Of a DNA stretch of 64,000 bases, positions 44,944-53,748 are shown in pieces. Location: NCBI RefSeq assembly GCF_002797555.1, contig NZ_PGFA01000001.1, positions 1,674,001-1,738,000 of the forward strand, given 5' to 3'. The position numbers and the translations under genes are program-made. Numbering within the stretch: position 1 is the stretch's first letter; every line of letters begins with the position of its first letter. Origin of the DNA: Hymenobacter chitinivorans DSM 11115. Lineage in GTDB: Bacteria > Bacteroidota > Bacteroidia > Cytophagales > Hymenobacteraceae. The notes under the pieces were generated by a model. That model saw nothing but the letters and a program-made list of their open reading frames with translations. It was not told the DNA's origin and did no database searches.

Positions 44944-46755
44944 TTACTGCCAGGTTTCGGTGCGCGTCATGCTCGTGCCGCTGGGCGTGAAGCTGCGGTT
45001 GGTGCCGCCTTCGTAGAGCACGTTGCCGGCCGCGTCCTTGCGGATGTACTTGTACTGCACGGCCGTGCCGCTGGTCAGATTGATGGTGCCTTTCCAGACG
45101 GGGTAGGTGGCGCCGCTGAGCTTAATGGCGTTGGCCGTGTTCCAGGTGCCGAGCTGGGCGGTGTTGCCCAGCACGTACACATCCTGGCCCGAGACGGTGC
45201 CGCTGTAGGTCACGTTAAAGGAAACTGCCGTGGTGCCCGTGGTAGGCGGGGTCGTGGCGCCAGTGCCGGGCACCCACACCGAGTAGCTACGGGCATTGAC
45301 GGGGAACACGCCCGTGCCGTTGGCATCGGTGGTGACGGTGGCGGTGCTGTTGCCGGTTTTGTCGGTCAGCGTGGCGCTTTTAAAGGGCGTGGTAATGGTT
45401 TTGGAGCGGCCGGTGCTGCCGTCGTTGAGCATTACCAGCAAGCCGGGGTGGGTCGAGTCGCCGGCGCGGGAGTAGGCGTACACGTCGGTGTCATTGACGG
45501 TGGTGTACTCGTTGGCCGCCCCGTAGGCGTTGGCCTTGCGGATGGCAATGAGCTTCTTGATCTGGGCGCCCAGGCCGTACTCGTAAAAGTCGCGGTAGAA
45601 CACGCAGGGGTAGCCTTTGGCCCGGGTCAGGATGTAGGCGTATGCCAGCATCTTGAGGTTGGTAACCGGCGAGTACAGCGCGCCGCCCTGCTGGTCGGTG
45701 TCGTGGTTATCGACGAAGGATACCGACAGGGCCCCGTTGGCTTCGGTGAAGCCGGCAAACTGCAACCCGCGCATGTCCCAGCTGCCGTTGCCGTTGCTCA
45801 TGTCCTGGAAAGTGTAGTGCAGAGGCACGTCAAACAAACTGGTGCGGCCCCCGGTGGCGGCGGCGTAGTTGTTGAGGTCCGTCAGGTTGCGGAACCAGGC
45901 CTCCGACACGGCAAAGCGGCCCGAAGTGCCCTTCACCGCGTCCAGCCACTGGTTCACGTAGGGCGTGTAAATGTGCTTGGTGGCGTCGAGACGGTAGCCG
46001 TCCAGGCTGAGCTTAGTCGTAATCCAGTTGCCCCAGTTGATGGTCTCGTTCTGGTTGGCGGTGTTGCCGTTGTACTGAATTTCCGAGCCCAGCAGGTTGT
46101 CGTAGGCGTCGTTGTTGGCGTAGGGCTGGAAGTCCCAGCTTTTCCACTGGTACCAGCCGTTGTTGGGGGCCTGCTGGGTGCCGGTAAAGTTAGCCGAGCT
46201 CCAGCGGTAGGTGCTGTAGGTGCTGCCCCGGCCGGCGTAGTTGAACCGGGTGTAGACCGTGTTGCCGTTCACCGTTTCCTGGGCGTCGGCCCAGGTCAGG
46301 TGGTTCATCACCATGTCCTCGTACACCTGAATGCCCTTGCCGTGCAGGCTCGTAATGGCCGACTGCAGCTGGCTAATCGTGCCGTAGCGGGTGGCTACGG
46401 TGCCTTTCTGGTTGAACTCGCCCAGGTCGTAGCGGTCATACACGCCGTAGCCGACGTCGGTGCTGCTGCCACCTTTGTAGGCCGGGGGCAGCCACAGGGC
46501 CGTGATGCCCGCGTCGCTCAGCTCCTGGGACTTGGCGCCCAGGTTTTGCCACCATGTGCCGGAAGCAGTGGAAGTGGGCACGTCCCAATAAAAGGCCTGC
46601 ATCATCACCCCATTGACGGCAACGGCGCTGTTGGTAGTGGCCGCCGCTACGGGCAAGGAAGTGGAGCCGGGCTGGACGCCGTCCTTAGTACAGGAGGGCA
46701 AAAGCATGCCTGCGGCAAGCAGCCCCGTAAGGGCCGCTGCGGTAAGATTGTTCAT
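44944..46755 (-). CDS. Secreted alpha-amylase (GH13) with C-terminal CBM20
   Basis: A 603-residue lipoprotein amylase. The signal peptide ends in lipobox LLPSC (Cys at about 22). The GH13 barrel (about 40-410) has all four classic regions: DMVMNH (region I), GYRLDATKH with the nucleophile Asp near 257, AVSEAW with the acid/base Glu near 283, and FVDNHDTDQ with the third catalytic Asp near 348. A C-domain follows (about 410-495), then a CBM20 starch-binding domain (SFNVTYSGTVSGQDVYVLGN, AQLGTWNTANAIKLS, YPVWKGTINL). It hydrolyses internal alpha-1,4 bonds of starch or glycogen. The lipid anchor suggests outer-membrane retention. No susCD or other utilisation genes adjoin it, so it is not in a classic polysaccharide utilisation locus here. 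Confidence 0.95.
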   Translation of the reverse strand: MNNLTAAALTGLLAAGMLLPSCTKDGVQPGSTSLPVAAATTNSAVAVNGVMMQAFYWDVPTSTASGTWWQNLGAKSQELSDAGITALWLPPAYKGGSSTDVGYGVYDRYDLGEFNQKGTVATRYGTISQLQSAITSLHGKGIQVYEDMVMNHLTWADAQETVNGNTVYTRFNYAGRGSTYSTYRWSSANFTGTQQAPNNGWYQWKSWDFQPYANNDAYDNLLGSEIQYNGNTANQNETINWGNWITTKLSLDGYRLDATKHIYTPYVNQWLDAVKGTSGRFAVSEAWFRNLTDLNNYAAATGGRTSLFDVPLHYTFQDMSNGNGSWDMRGLQFAGFTEANGALSVSFVDNHDTDQQGGALYSPVTNLKMLAYAYILTRAKGYPCVFYRDFYEYGLGAQIKKLIAIRKANAYGAANEYTTVNDTDVYAYSRAGDSTHPGLLVMLNDGSTGRSKTITTPFKSATLTDKTGNSTATVTTDANGTGVFPVNARSYSVWVPGTGATTPPTTGTTAVSFNVTYSGTVSGQDVYVLGNTAQLGTWNTANAIKLSGATYPVWKGTINLTSGTAVQYKYIRKDAAGNVLYEGGTNRSFTPSGTSMTRTETWQ

Positions 46756-47070
46756 ACTGTGGGAGTTTTGGTTAGTGCAGAATTGTAGGGCAAGTATAAA
46801 GCAATATTCTAAAAATGATGCAACATGATTTCGGTATTGTTAATAAAAAGTCATTTTCAATACGGAATTTGCAATTTCAAGTTAGTTAGCTAGTTGAGTT
46901 GTTGTTTTTGAGGAAGTAATCGTAATAAATTACGCAAGAAATAATTGTTGCTAAATGGGTTTAGTATAACCCTGAAGGATGCGGAAAAAGTCTGAATTTT
47001 TCTTCTGTCAAGTACTTAGCAACCCGGCAAAAGGCCGCAACTTGGATTCGTTTCCCATCAAATCCGCCAA
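46756..47070. other. AT-rich intergenic stretch
   Basis: A 315-base spacer between the divergent amylase start and the 3' end of the ADP-ribosylglycohydrolase gene. It is visibly AT-richer than its surroundings. On the minus strand TATACTTG (plus 46792-46799) is a one-mismatch -7 candidate for the amylase. No gene, repeat or clear terminator seen. Confidence 0.45.
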
Positions 47071-47985
47071 TCAGAGTAGCTCGGCACCAGCAAACTGCGC
47101 CACGCTGCGCTGCATCCAAGGATAATCGGGTAGCTGCTGCAACTGGGCCAGCAGCTGCGGCGGCAAGCCGGTAGTGCCCAACCAGGTGCCGGCAATCTGC
47201 CCGGCCAGGGAGCAGTTGGTGTCCGTGTCGCCGCCGGCCTGCACCAGCTCCTGCAGCATCCCTACAAAGCCCAGCTGTTCCGCCCGACTAGCGGCCACCA
47301 AAGCCAGCGGCACCGAGTCGACGACGTAGCCGCTGCTGCCGAAGCGGGCCGCTAGTTCGGGCAAGCTCCAGCTGCCGGCCGCCCGCAGCTCCAGCAGCCG
47401 GTCACGCACGAGCGTATCGGGAAGCTGGTCGATAATAAACGGAAGCAGTTCCGGCAGGCTTGGGCCAGCGGTATCCAGCCCGGCCCGGATACTCAGAAAC
47501 ACGGCCAGGGCCCCGACGTAGGCTTCCGGGTGCTGGTGGGTAATGCGGCAGACGTCTTCCACGGTACTGCGCGCCACCGACCCGGGCACCAGGGCCAGTG
47601 GGGCAATGCGCATCGCCGCCCCGTTGCCGGCCCCGGATTCGCCCTTGCGCCCCGTTTGGCTCCAGTGCCCGCCCGCGGCCAGTTCCCGCAGTGCCCCCAG
47701 CGTACCGGCCCCCAGCCCAGTCAGCTTACGCGCCTGGAAGTAGGTCAGAAATCTTCGGGCAATTACCTCCGGCTTTACACTGCCCGCTTCCACAATGGCC
47801 TCGCAGGTGGCCAGGGTAAGCTGGGTGTCGTCGGTAATAGCCCAGAAGGGCTTGGCGGCGGGCCGACCGAAAGGGTAGTAGGTATTGACTGCTGGTTGGG
47901 CGGCTGCCTGCTCGTAGCTGCTGCCGTAGGCGTCGCCAATGGCCCCGCCAAGTATGCAGCCGGCAACCTGATCCGGATAGGTCAT
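47071..47985 (-). CDS. ADP-ribosylglycohydrolase family protein
   Basis: A 304-residue DraG/ARH-fold protein from the ATG at 47985 (MTYPDQVAGCILGGAIGDAY); a longer start at 48012 adds nine residues before the domain. Metal-binding blocks are visible: GDAYGSSYE near the N-terminus, WAITDDTQLTL (about 50-60) and AGGDTDTNCSLAGQIAGTW (about 245-263), which together hold the binuclear Mg/Mn site. Family members remove ADP-ribose from proteins or small molecules. The substrate here is unknown, and no matching ADP-ribosyltransferase is in the window. It lies 80 bases beyond accC on the same strand but after a strong terminator. Confidence 0.92.
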   Translation of the reverse strand: MTYPDQVAGCILGGAIGDAYGSSYEQAAAQPAVNTYYPFGRPAAKPFWAITDDTQLTLATCEAIVEAGSVKPEVIARRFLTYFQARKLTGLGAGTLGALRELAAGGHWSQTGRKGESGAGNGAAMRIAPLALVPGSVARSTVEDVCRITHQHPEAYVGALAVFLSIRAGLDTAGPSLPELLPFIIDQLPDTLVRDRLLELRAAGSWSLPELAARFGSSGYVVDSVPLALVAASRAEQLGFVGMLQELVQAGGDTDTNCSLAGQIAGTWLGTTGLPPQLLAQLQQLPDYPWMQRSVAQFAGAELL

Positions 47986-48000
47986 AAGTATAGATACACA

Positions 48001-48035
48001 AAAGCCGCTCATTCCAGCGTGGAATGAGCGGCTTT
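48001..48035. terminator. accC terminator
   Basis: AAAGCCGCTCATTCCA (48001-48016) and its exact complement (48020-48035) form a 16-bp perfect stem with a 3-base loop. It ends the fatty-acid cluster and sits just upstream of the ADP-ribosylglycohydrolase start. Confidence 0.85.
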
Positions 48036-48064
48036 AGGCAAAGCGGAAACCGGAAACCGGAACC

Positions 48065-49411
48065 CTACAGCGTCGAGAAGTCGAACGAGGACTCCAGGAA
48101 ACCGGTGTTGAAGTTACCGGCTTTGAAGTCGGCGTTGTCCATCAGGGCGAGGTGGAAGGGAATGGTCGTTTTCACGCCTTCTACCACGAACTCCGACAAC
48201 GCGCGCTTCATCTTCACGATGCACTCCTCCCGGGTCTGGGCCACGGTAATGAGCTTGGCAATCATCGAATCGTAGTTCGACGGGATGGTGTAGCCCGCGT
48301 ACACGTGGGTATCGACGCGCACACCGTGGCCGCCGGGAATGTGGAGCACGGTGATTTTGCCGGGGGAGGGGCGGAAGCCGTTCTTGGGGTCCTCGGCGTT
48401 GATGCGGCACTCCATGGCGTGCATCTTGGGGTAGTAGCTATTGCCCGAAATCGGGACGCCGGCTGCCACCTTAATCTGCTCTTTGATCAGGTCGTAGTTG
48501 ATGATTTCCTCCGTCACGGGGTGCTCCACCTGAATCCGGGTGTTCATCTCCATGAAGTAGAAGTCACGGTTGGCATCCACCAGGAACTCGATGGTGCCCA
48601 CGCCTTCGTAGTTGATGGCCGCGGCGCCGGCAATGGCGGCTTTGCCCATCTTTTCGCGCAGCTCGTCGGTCATGAAGGGCGAGGGAGCCTCTTCGACCAG
48701 CTTCTGGTGCCGGCGCTGAATCGAGCAGTCGCGCTCCGAGAGGTGGCATACGTGGCCGTACTGGTCGCCGCAGATCTGGATTTCGATGTGGCGGGGCTCT
48801 ACCACGTATTTCTCCAGGTAAATGCCGTCGTTGCCGAAGGCCGCTTTGGCTTCGGTGCGGGCGTCGTTCCAGCCTTTTTCCAGCTCCTCGTCGTTGTGGG
48901 CCACGCGCATGCCGCGGCCGCCCCCGCCGGCCGTGGCCTTGAGGATCACCGGGTACTTGATTTTGTGGGCAATCTTGAGGGCATCCTGCAGCGAGTCGAG
49001 CAGGCCCACCGAGCCGGGAATGCAGGGCACGCCGGCTTTAATCATGGTGGCTTTGGCCGAGGCCTTGTCGCCCATCTGGTTGATCATCTCGGGCGAGGCC
49101 CCGATGAACTTGATGTTGTTTTCCTGGCAGATGCGCGAGAACTCCGCGTTTTCCGAGAGGAAGCCGTAGCCGGGGTGAATGGCGTCGGCGTTGGTGATTT
49201 CGGCCGCCGCAATCAGCGTCGGGATGTTCAGGTAGGACTGGGCGCTGCTGGGCGGCCCGATGCAGACGGCCTCGTCGGCGAAGCGTACGTGCAGGCTTTC
49301 CTTGTCGGCAGTAGAGTAAACGGCCACCGTTTTGATGCCCATTTCCTTGCAGGTACGAATAATGCGCAACGCAATTTCGCCCCGGTTAGCAATCAGTATT
49401 TTCTTAAACAC
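48065..49411 (-). CDS. accC: Acetyl-CoA carboxylase, biotin carboxylase subunit
   Basis: A 448-residue ATP-grasp biotin carboxylase that carboxylates the biotin on AccB with ATP and bicarbonate, the first half-reaction of malonyl-CoA synthesis. The family start is [20 protein letters not shown]. The ATP-grasp glycine loop is [12 protein letters not shown], and other blocks are [40 protein letters not shown] (metal/biotin site) and the C-terminal ECRINAEDP. It matches the usual ~447 length. It is the last gene of the DUF177-rpmF-plsX-fabH-efp-accB-accC cluster, separated from accB by a word-repeat element. The carboxyltransferase subunits AccA/AccD are not in this window. Confidence 0.97.
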   Translation of the reverse strand: MFKKILIANRGEIALRIIRTCKEMGIKTVAVYSTADKESLHVRFADEAVCIGPPSSAQSYLNIPTLIAAAEITNADAIHPGYGFLSENAEFSRICQENNIKFIGASPEMINQMGDKASAKATMIKAGVPCIPGSVGLLDSLQDALKIAHKIKYPVILKATAGGGGRGMRVAHNDEELEKGWNDARTEAKAAFGNDGIYLEKYVVEPRHIEIQICGDQYGHVCHLSERDCSIQRRHQKLVEEAPSPFMTDELREKMGKAAIAGAAAINYEGVGTIEFLVDANRDFYFMEMNTRIQVEHPVTEEIINYDLIKEQIKVAAGVPISGNSYYPKMHAMECRINAEDPKNGFRPSPGKITVLHIPGGHGVRVDTHVYAGYTIPSNYDSMIAKLITVAQTREECIVKMKRALSEFVVEGVKTTIPFHLALMDNADFKAGNFNTGFLESSFDFSTL

Positions 49412-49430
49412 AGGTCTGGGGTGGAATGGA

Positions 49431-49512
49431 AGAACTAAGAGCTTAGAACTGAGACTTTAGACGGGGTTTTCCGTGGTTCAGTCTCAGCTCTAAGCTCTTA
49501 CTTCTCGGTTCT
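49431..49512. repeat. 7-nt-word inverted repeat, accC-accB spacer
   Basis: The left arm 49431-49456 is AGAAC then TAAGAGCTTAGAACTGAGACT. The right arm 49480-49512, read in reverse complement, is AGAAC, then 7 extra bases (CGAGAAG), then TAAGAGCTTAGAGCTGAGAC and T. The arms match apart from one inserted 7-nt word and one substitution. The element fills the spacer between the accB stop and the accC start. Confidence 0.82.
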
Positions 49513-49516
49513 CAAA

Positions 49517-50002
49517 TTACATCGGCTCGATCAGGAACAGGGGCTGGTCGTACTCGACCGGCGTGGCATTCTCTACCAGCGCCTTCACGATGCGGCCCGA
49601 CGCTTCGGCTTCAATCTCGTTAAAGAGCTTCATGGCTTCGATGATGCAAATAACCTGGCCTTTCTCCACTACGTCGCCCACGTTCACGAAAGCCGGAGCC
49701 TCGGGGCCGCTGCTGCGGTAGAACGTGCCAATCATCGGGGCTTTCAGCGGCTGATGGTTGCTGCTGGCGGCAGCCGGGGCAGCGGGAGCAGCGGCGGCCG
49801 GCGCAGCGGCAACTGGCGCGGCGGCCGGAGCCGGCGCTGCCTGCGGGGCCGGCGCCGGGGCGGCGGCTACGTGGCTGCTGACCACTTTCGTATTGGGCTC
49901 GCGCTGCACCGAGATTTTAAATTCCTCGGTTTCGATGTTGACTTTGTTCAACCCTGATTTGGCGATAAAATCAATCAGGTCCTGGAGTTCTTTGGCTTTC
50001 AT
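49517..50002 (-). CDS. accB: Biotin carboxyl carrier protein
   Basis: A 161-residue BCCP. From the ATG at 50002 the start is [20 protein letters not shown], the conserved Bacteroidota BCCP N-terminus. Longer in-frame starts at 50050 and 50095 would overlap efp. A Pro/Ala-rich flexible linker (about 48-85) leads to the biotinyl domain ([40 protein letters not shown]). The biotinylated Lys is in EAMKL, the expected position about 35 residues from the C-terminus. It carries the carboxyl group from AccC to the carboxyltransferase. It is 28 bases from the efp stop, hence in the same transcription unit. Confidence 0.95.
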   Translation of the reverse strand: MKAKELQDLIDFIAKSGLNKVNIETEEFKISVQREPNTKVVSSHVAAAPAPAPQAAPAPAAAPVAAAPAAAAPAAPAAASSNHQPLKAPMIGTFYRSSGPEAPAFVNVGDVVEKGQVICIIEAMKLFNEIEAEASGRIVKALVENATPVEYDQPLFLIEPM

Positions 50003-50030
50003 GGCGGCTTCGGTGGGGTGTTTCGGCTGC

Positions 50031-50594
50031 TTATTTGACTCTTTCGACATAGGAGTAGTCGCGGGTGTCGACGCGGATTTTGGTGTCTTGCTCAATGAAC
50101 AGCGGCACCTGAATGCGGGCCCCGGTTTCGACCGTGGCGGGCTTCAGCGTGTTGGTAGCGGTGTCGCCGCGCAGGCCGGGCTCGGTGTAGGTCACCATCA
50201 GCTCCACGGTGGTGGGCAGTTCGGCCGTCAGGGGCTGCTCGGTTTCGGCATGAAACAGGATGGTGGCTTCCTGACCTTCCTTCATCAGGTCGGCGAAGGG
50301 CACCATGGCCTCGGGCAAGGACACCTGCTCGAAGGTCGAGTTGTCCATGAACGTGTAGCCGTAGTCGTCCTTGTAGAGGAACTGGTGGGGCCGCTGCTCC
50401 ACGCGGGCCGTGGTTACTTTCACGCCGGCGTTGAAGGTGTTGTCCAGCACTTTGCCGGTTTTGATGTTGCGGAGCTTGGTGCGCACAAAGGCGGGACCTT
50501 TGCCCGGTTTCACGTGCTGGAATTCGGTAATGACGTAGAGGTCATTGTTGTACTCGAGTACCAGACCGTTGCGAAAATCTGCGGTAGTGGCCAT
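50031..50594 (-). CDS. efp: Translation elongation factor P
   Basis: A 187-residue EF-P with the three beta-barrel domains of the family. It relieves ribosome stalling at polyproline. The N-terminal loop carries the tip Lys in [17 protein letters not shown] (about Lys33), the position modified by beta-lysylation or related chemistry in other bacteria. The C-terminal block is [20 protein letters not shown] and [20 protein letters not shown]. Its placement directly upstream of accB is common in bacteria. The modifying enzymes are not in this window. Confidence 0.96.
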   Translation of the reverse strand: MATTADFRNGLVLEYNNDLYVITEFQHVKPGKGPAFVRTKLRNIKTGKVLDNTFNAGVKVTTARVEQRPHQFLYKDDYGYTFMDNSTFEQVSLPEAMVPFADLMKEGQEATILFHAETEQPLTAELPTTVELMVTYTEPGLRGDTATNTLKPATVETGARIQVPLFIEQDTKIRVDTRDYSYVERVK

Positions 50595-50704
50595 GCTTGG
50601 GAATTTGGAGAGGAATATGCTGACAGGAAGAGGCTAGACGACGGAAACGGGCTAAACGCTCTACCTACTTAAGTTTCAGGATTTCAGGTACTGGGCGGAA
50701 ACGC

Positions 50705-50740
50705 AACGTGCCGTCCCGGAGAGTGGCGGGGCGGCACGTT
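50705..50740. other. Hairpin between efp and fabH
   Basis: AACGTGCCG (50705-50713) and CGGCACGTT (50732-50740) are exact complements, extended inward by CCCG/CGGG with a bulge. There is no T tract, so it is not an obvious intrinsic terminator. It may be a transcript-processing or weak-termination element in the fabH-efp spacer. Confidence 0.4.
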
Positions 50741-50782
50741 GGGAGTGCAAGTATAGGAGTTTTCCGCGTCCAGCCCGCCTAT

Positions 50783-51796
50783 CTACGCGTGTTGCGGGTC
50801 AGGTTTGGGGTCGTAGGCCCATTTAAGGTAGATGGAGCCCCAGGTAAATCCGCCCCCGAAAGCGGCCAGCACCAGGTTGTCGCCCTTGTGCAGCAGCTGC
50901 TCATAGTCCGACAAACACAGCGGAATCGTGGCGTTGGTCGTGTTACCGTAGCGCTGAATGTTGAGCATCACCTTTTCCGGGCCCACGCCCATGCGGTTGG
51001 CCGTGGCGTCGATGATGCGCTTGTTGGCCTGGTGGGGCACCAGCCACGCTACATCCTCCTTGGTGAGGTTGTTGCGCTCCATAACCTGGGCGGCCACGTC
51101 GGCCATGTTAGTTACGGCAAACTTGAAGACCGTAGCGCCTTCCTGGTATATGAAATGTTCCCGGTTGGTAACCGTTTCGATGGACGGCGGGCGGCGCGAG
51201 CCCCCGGCTTTCTGGTAGAGGTAGTTTTCCCCCTTGCCGTCGGTGCGCAACACCTGGTCCAGAATGCCATAGCCGTCGGTGCTGGGTTCGAGCAATACAG
51301 CACCGGCTCCGTCGCCGAAGATAATGCAGTTGGAACGGTCGGTGTAGTCCACGATGCTCGACATCTTGTCGGCACCCACGACGATAACCTTCTTGTACAT
51401 GCCGCTCTGAATGAACTGCGCGCCGGTGGCCAATGAGAAGAGGAAGCCCGAGCAGGCGGCCTGCACGTCGTAGCTGAAAGCGTTAATGGCGCCTACGCCG
51501 TGCGAAATAATGTTGCCCGTGGCCGGAAACACCATGTCGCCGGTGGTAGTGGCACAGATGAGGAGGTCAATGTCCTCGGCCCGGGTCCCGGTCTTGTCCA
51601 GCAGTTGCTGCACGGCCTTGATGCCCATGACCGAAGTGCCCTGGTTCTCGCCCTTCAGAATTCGTCGTTCCTTGATGCCAGTGCGCGTCGTAATCCACTC
51701 GTCGGTGGTGTCCACCATCTTTTCGAGCTCTTGATTGGTCAACACGTAGTCGGGCACGTAGGCACCCACTCCGGTTATGGCAGCAGTGATTTTCAT
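50783..51796 (-). CDS. fabH: 3-oxoacyl-ACP synthase III
   Basis: A 337-residue KAS III that condenses acetyl-CoA with malonyl-ACP to start fatty-acid synthesis. The catalytic triad is Cys115 ([12 protein letters not shown]), the His of [13 protein letters not shown] and the Asn of [12 protein letters not shown]. The length is normal. The family start [20 protein letters not shown] fixes the ATG at 51796. Upstream is plsX, with a terminator in between; downstream is efp. The pairing of plsX with fabH coordinates fatty-acid initiation and phospholipid synthesis. Confidence 0.96.
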   Translation of the reverse strand: MKITAAITGVGAYVPDYVLTNQELEKMVDTTDEWITTRTGIKERRILKGENQGTSVMGIKAVQQLLDKTGTRAEDIDLLICATTTGDMVFPATGNIISHGVGAINAFSYDVQAACSGFLFSLATGAQFIQSGMYKKVIVVGADKMSSIVDYTDRSNCIIFGDGAGAVLLEPSTDGYGILDQVLRTDGKGENYLYQKAGGSRRPPSIETVTNREHFIYQEGATVFKFAVTNMADVAAQVMERNNLTKEDVAWLVPHQANKRIIDATANRMGVGPEKVMLNIQRYGNTTNATIPLCLSDYEQLLHKGDNLVLAAFGGGFTWGSIYLKWAYDPKPDPQHA

Positions 51797-51820
51797 TCGG
51801 GGAAACGGGAAAAATAGGCA

Positions 51821-51846
51821 AAAAAAGTCCGGCCTCAGCCGGACTT
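51821..51846 (-). terminator. Internal terminator between plsX and fabH
   Basis: AAGTCCGGC (51825-51833) and GCCGGACTT (51838-51846) form a 9-bp perfect stem with a 4-base loop; on the minus strand it runs into TTTTTTT. It separates DUF177-rpmF-plsX from fabH-efp-accB-accC. Confidence 0.8.
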
Positions 51847-51851
51847 AGTCG

Positions 51852-52793
51852 CTAGGACTTGAAAGTGTCTTTTATCTGGTCGGCGATGCCGGATTTAGCC
51901 ATTTGGTAGCCCTGCAAGAGCATGTTGCAAATAGCTTCCGGCGTGCTCACGCCGTGCCCGATAATGGCGTTGTCGTTGATGCCCAGGATAGGGCTGCCGC
52001 CAATGGCTTCGTAGTTGAACTTGTCGAAGAAGGGGTCGTGCATCTGCTTTTCAGCCAGGATGTCGTACACCGATTCGGCCATTTTCAGCACCACGTTGCC
52101 CGTGTAGCCGTCGCAGACAATTACGTCGGCCTTGTCGTTGAACAGGTCGCGCCCTTCGATGTTGCCGATGAAGTGGATATGGGGGTTCACCTTCAGCAGC
52201 TGGTGCGCGGCCTGGGTATTGGCCGTGCCTTTGCCTTCTTCCTCGCCCAGGTTCATCAGGCCCACTTTGGGGTGCTCAATGCCCAGCACGTACTGGGCAT
52301 AGAGCGAGCCTAACTCGCCGAATTGCTCCAGCATCTCGGGTTTGCACTCGGCATTGGCGCCCACGTCGAGCAGGATGCCGAATCCACCTTTGAGCTTGGG
52401 AACAAAGTTGGCAATGGCCGGGCGCATCACGCCCGACACGGGCTTCACGCTGAACATCGCGCCAACGAGCATGGCGCCGGTGTTGCCGGCCGAGCAGAAG
52501 GCTTCTACTTCGCCGTTGTGCAACATGCGGTAGCCGACGGCTATACTGGAGTCCTGCTTTTGCTGGTAGGCTTTGGCAGGGTGCTCACCCATCTCGATGA
52601 TCTGCGAGGCAGCCACGAGAATCAGGCCGTCGGCCGCGGCCCCGTGCTGCTGGAGCAAGGGGCGCACGGCATCTTCCTGGCCAATGAGCACAATCTGAGC
52701 CGCGCCGGCAAGCTTTTGGGCTGCCAGCACGGCGCCGTCCACGGCAGCCTGGGGGGCGAAATCGCCTCCCATTGCGTCCAGGGCTATCTTCAT
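51852..52793 (-). CDS. plsX: Phosphate acyltransferase
   Basis: A 313-residue PlsX that converts acyl-ACP to acyl-phosphate for the first acylation of glycerol-3-phosphate. The family start is MKIALDAMGGDFAPQAAVDG. Other conserved blocks are ASQIIEMGEHPAKAYQQKQD, CSAGNTGAMLVGAMF, NVGEEEGKGT-like LGEEEGKGTANTQAAHQLL, and VCDGYTGNVVLKMAES. It is a peripheral inner-membrane protein in characterised species. It follows rpmF closely (63 bases), the standard plsX context, and is separated from fabH by a terminator. Confidence 0.96.
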   Translation of the reverse strand: MKIALDAMGGDFAPQAAVDGAVLAAQKLAGAAQIVLIGQEDAVRPLLQQHGAAADGLILVAASQIIEMGEHPAKAYQQKQDSSIAVGYRMLHNGEVEAFCSAGNTGAMLVGAMFSVKPVSGVMRPAIANFVPKLKGGFGILLDVGANAECKPEMLEQFGELGSLYAQYVLGIEHPKVGLMNLGEEEGKGTANTQAAHQLLKVNPHIHFIGNIEGRDLFNDKADVIVCDGYTGNVVLKMAESVYDILAEKQMHDPFFDKFNYEAIGGSPILGINDNAIIGHGVSTPEAICNMLLQGYQMAKSGIADQIKDTFKS

Positions 52794-52856
52794 GTACGAG
52801 GTGTCAAGGGGTAGGGAGTCGGGAAGGCGGGCCGGCCGAAGCCGGCAGCACGGGGC

Positions 52857-53078
52857 TTATTCTTCGTCGGAAGCAGGAGCCGCGGCAGCTACGGGAGCGT
52901 AGTCTTTGATAGCTACTTTGCCGTGCAGGTACAGGTCGCCATCTACTACGTACGCCTTGTGACGCAAGTGCAGCTCACCCGTGTTCTGGCAGATAGTTAC
53001 TGCTTTGGGGGTCAGCTTGTCGTGGGTGCGACGCTTGTCGCGGCGGGTCGAGGATTGACGGCGCTTAGGATGTGCCAT
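52857..53078 (-). CDS. rpmF: 50S ribosomal protein L32 (zinc-free form)
   Basis: A 73-residue L32, slightly longer than usual because of an acidic Ala-rich C-terminus. The start MAHPKRRQSSTRRDKRRTHD is the typical basic N-terminus. The zinc ribbon normally has CxxC pairs; here only Cys30 (VTICQNTGELHLRHKAY) remains, so this is a C-minus paralogue that does not need zinc. It sits between DUF177 and plsX, the conserved arrangement in many bacteria. Confidence 0.95.
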   Translation of the reverse strand: MAHPKRRQSSTRRDKRRTHDKLTPKAVTICQNTGELHLRHKAYVVDGDLYLHGKVAIKDYAPVAAAAPASDEE

Positions 53079-53137
53079 GGGTAAGGGGAAATATTAAAAG
53101 TTGAATTTATTGAATCAGAAATGCCGGAACCGGGGCC

Positions 53138-53671
53138 TTAGTTGAGGTTGCGCAGGGCATCCCAACGGGGGTCGGTGCCTTCGTCGTCATCTTCCGGGTC
53201 GCCGGGCTGGCGGGTAGTAAAGATGAGCTTGGTTTCGGCATCGGGGTTTTCGTCGGGCTCATTCTGAAAGCGCGGGTGCAGCTTCTTCATGGGAATGGCC
53301 AGGCCGATGTAGTCGAACAAGTGCTGGGCAATGGGCAGGGTCTGGGTTTCGGGCGTGATTTGCAGCACGTCGTCGTCGAGCTCCAGGTTCTGGTCGCCGA
53401 AACGCACCCGCAGGGAGTGGCGCACGTCGATGGGCTGGTCGAACTCGTCCAGGCTCCGGTCGCAGATCAGGCGCACAGTGCCGAAGATGTGGAAATCCAG
53501 GGTGATGAGCAGATCCGTCTTGGTCAGGTCCACGTCGGCGTGAAGCTGGCCTTCCTGGATCAGGTTCTGCTCGAACTGCTCAAAGAAAGCCGGGCCGAGC
53601 TCAAACGCGAAATGGTGCGTTTTGCTGGCCAGCTTGGCAATGTTCAAGTCGTATTGCGAGTCCTTTTTCAC
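53138..53671 (-). CDS. DUF177 (YceD-like) protein
   Basis: A 177-residue YceD/DUF177 protein from a GTG at 53671 (MKKDSQYDLNIAKLASKTHH). A TTG at 53695 is an alternative but falls inside the -7 promoter element (TACTTTTG at 53693-53700), so it cannot be right. Conserved blocks are DLTKTDLLITLDFHIFGTVR and LICDRSLDEFDQPIDV (a Cys replaced by the usual C-x-R-S-like region), then a C-terminal acidic stretch. Plant and E. coli homologues are linked to 23S rRNA maturation. The gene heads the rpmF-plsX cluster. Confidence 0.88.
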   Translation of the reverse strand: MKKDSQYDLNIAKLASKTHHFAFELGPAFFEQFEQNLIQEGQLHADVDLTKTDLLITLDFHIFGTVRLICDRSLDEFDQPIDVRHSLRVRFGDQNLELDDDVLQITPETQTLPIAQHLFDYIGLAIPMKKLHPRFQNEPDENPDAETKLIFTTRQPGDPEDDDEGTDPRWDALRNLN

Positions 53672-53692
53672 AGGGAATTTATTGCAAGGGGG

Positions 53693-53700
53693 CAAAAGTA
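53693..53700 (-). promoter_or_regulatory. DUF177-rpmF-plsX promoter -7 element
   Basis: CAAAAGTA on the plus strand reads TACTTTTG on the minus strand, a perfect TAnnTTTG match, 22 bases upstream of the chosen DUF177 start. Confidence 0.5.
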
Positions 53701-53748
53701 GAAAGATTTACCCGCTTTAAGAAAATAGAAAGCCGAGTGGAGGGGCGG

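Noticed and set aside
44944..46755. Amylase as part of a starch utilisation locus
   Set aside because: No susC/susD pair, regulator or other glycoside hydrolase adjoins it.
46792..46799. TATACTTG as the amylase promoter
   Set aside because: It has one mismatch to TAnnTTTG and no -33 partner at a suitable distance. Mentioned only as a weak candidate in the spacer note.
50003..50095. Longer start for accB
   Set aside because: It would overlap the 3' end of efp, and the added residues are Lys/Ser/Thr/Pro-rich without family similarity. The ATG at 50002 gives the conserved BCCP start.
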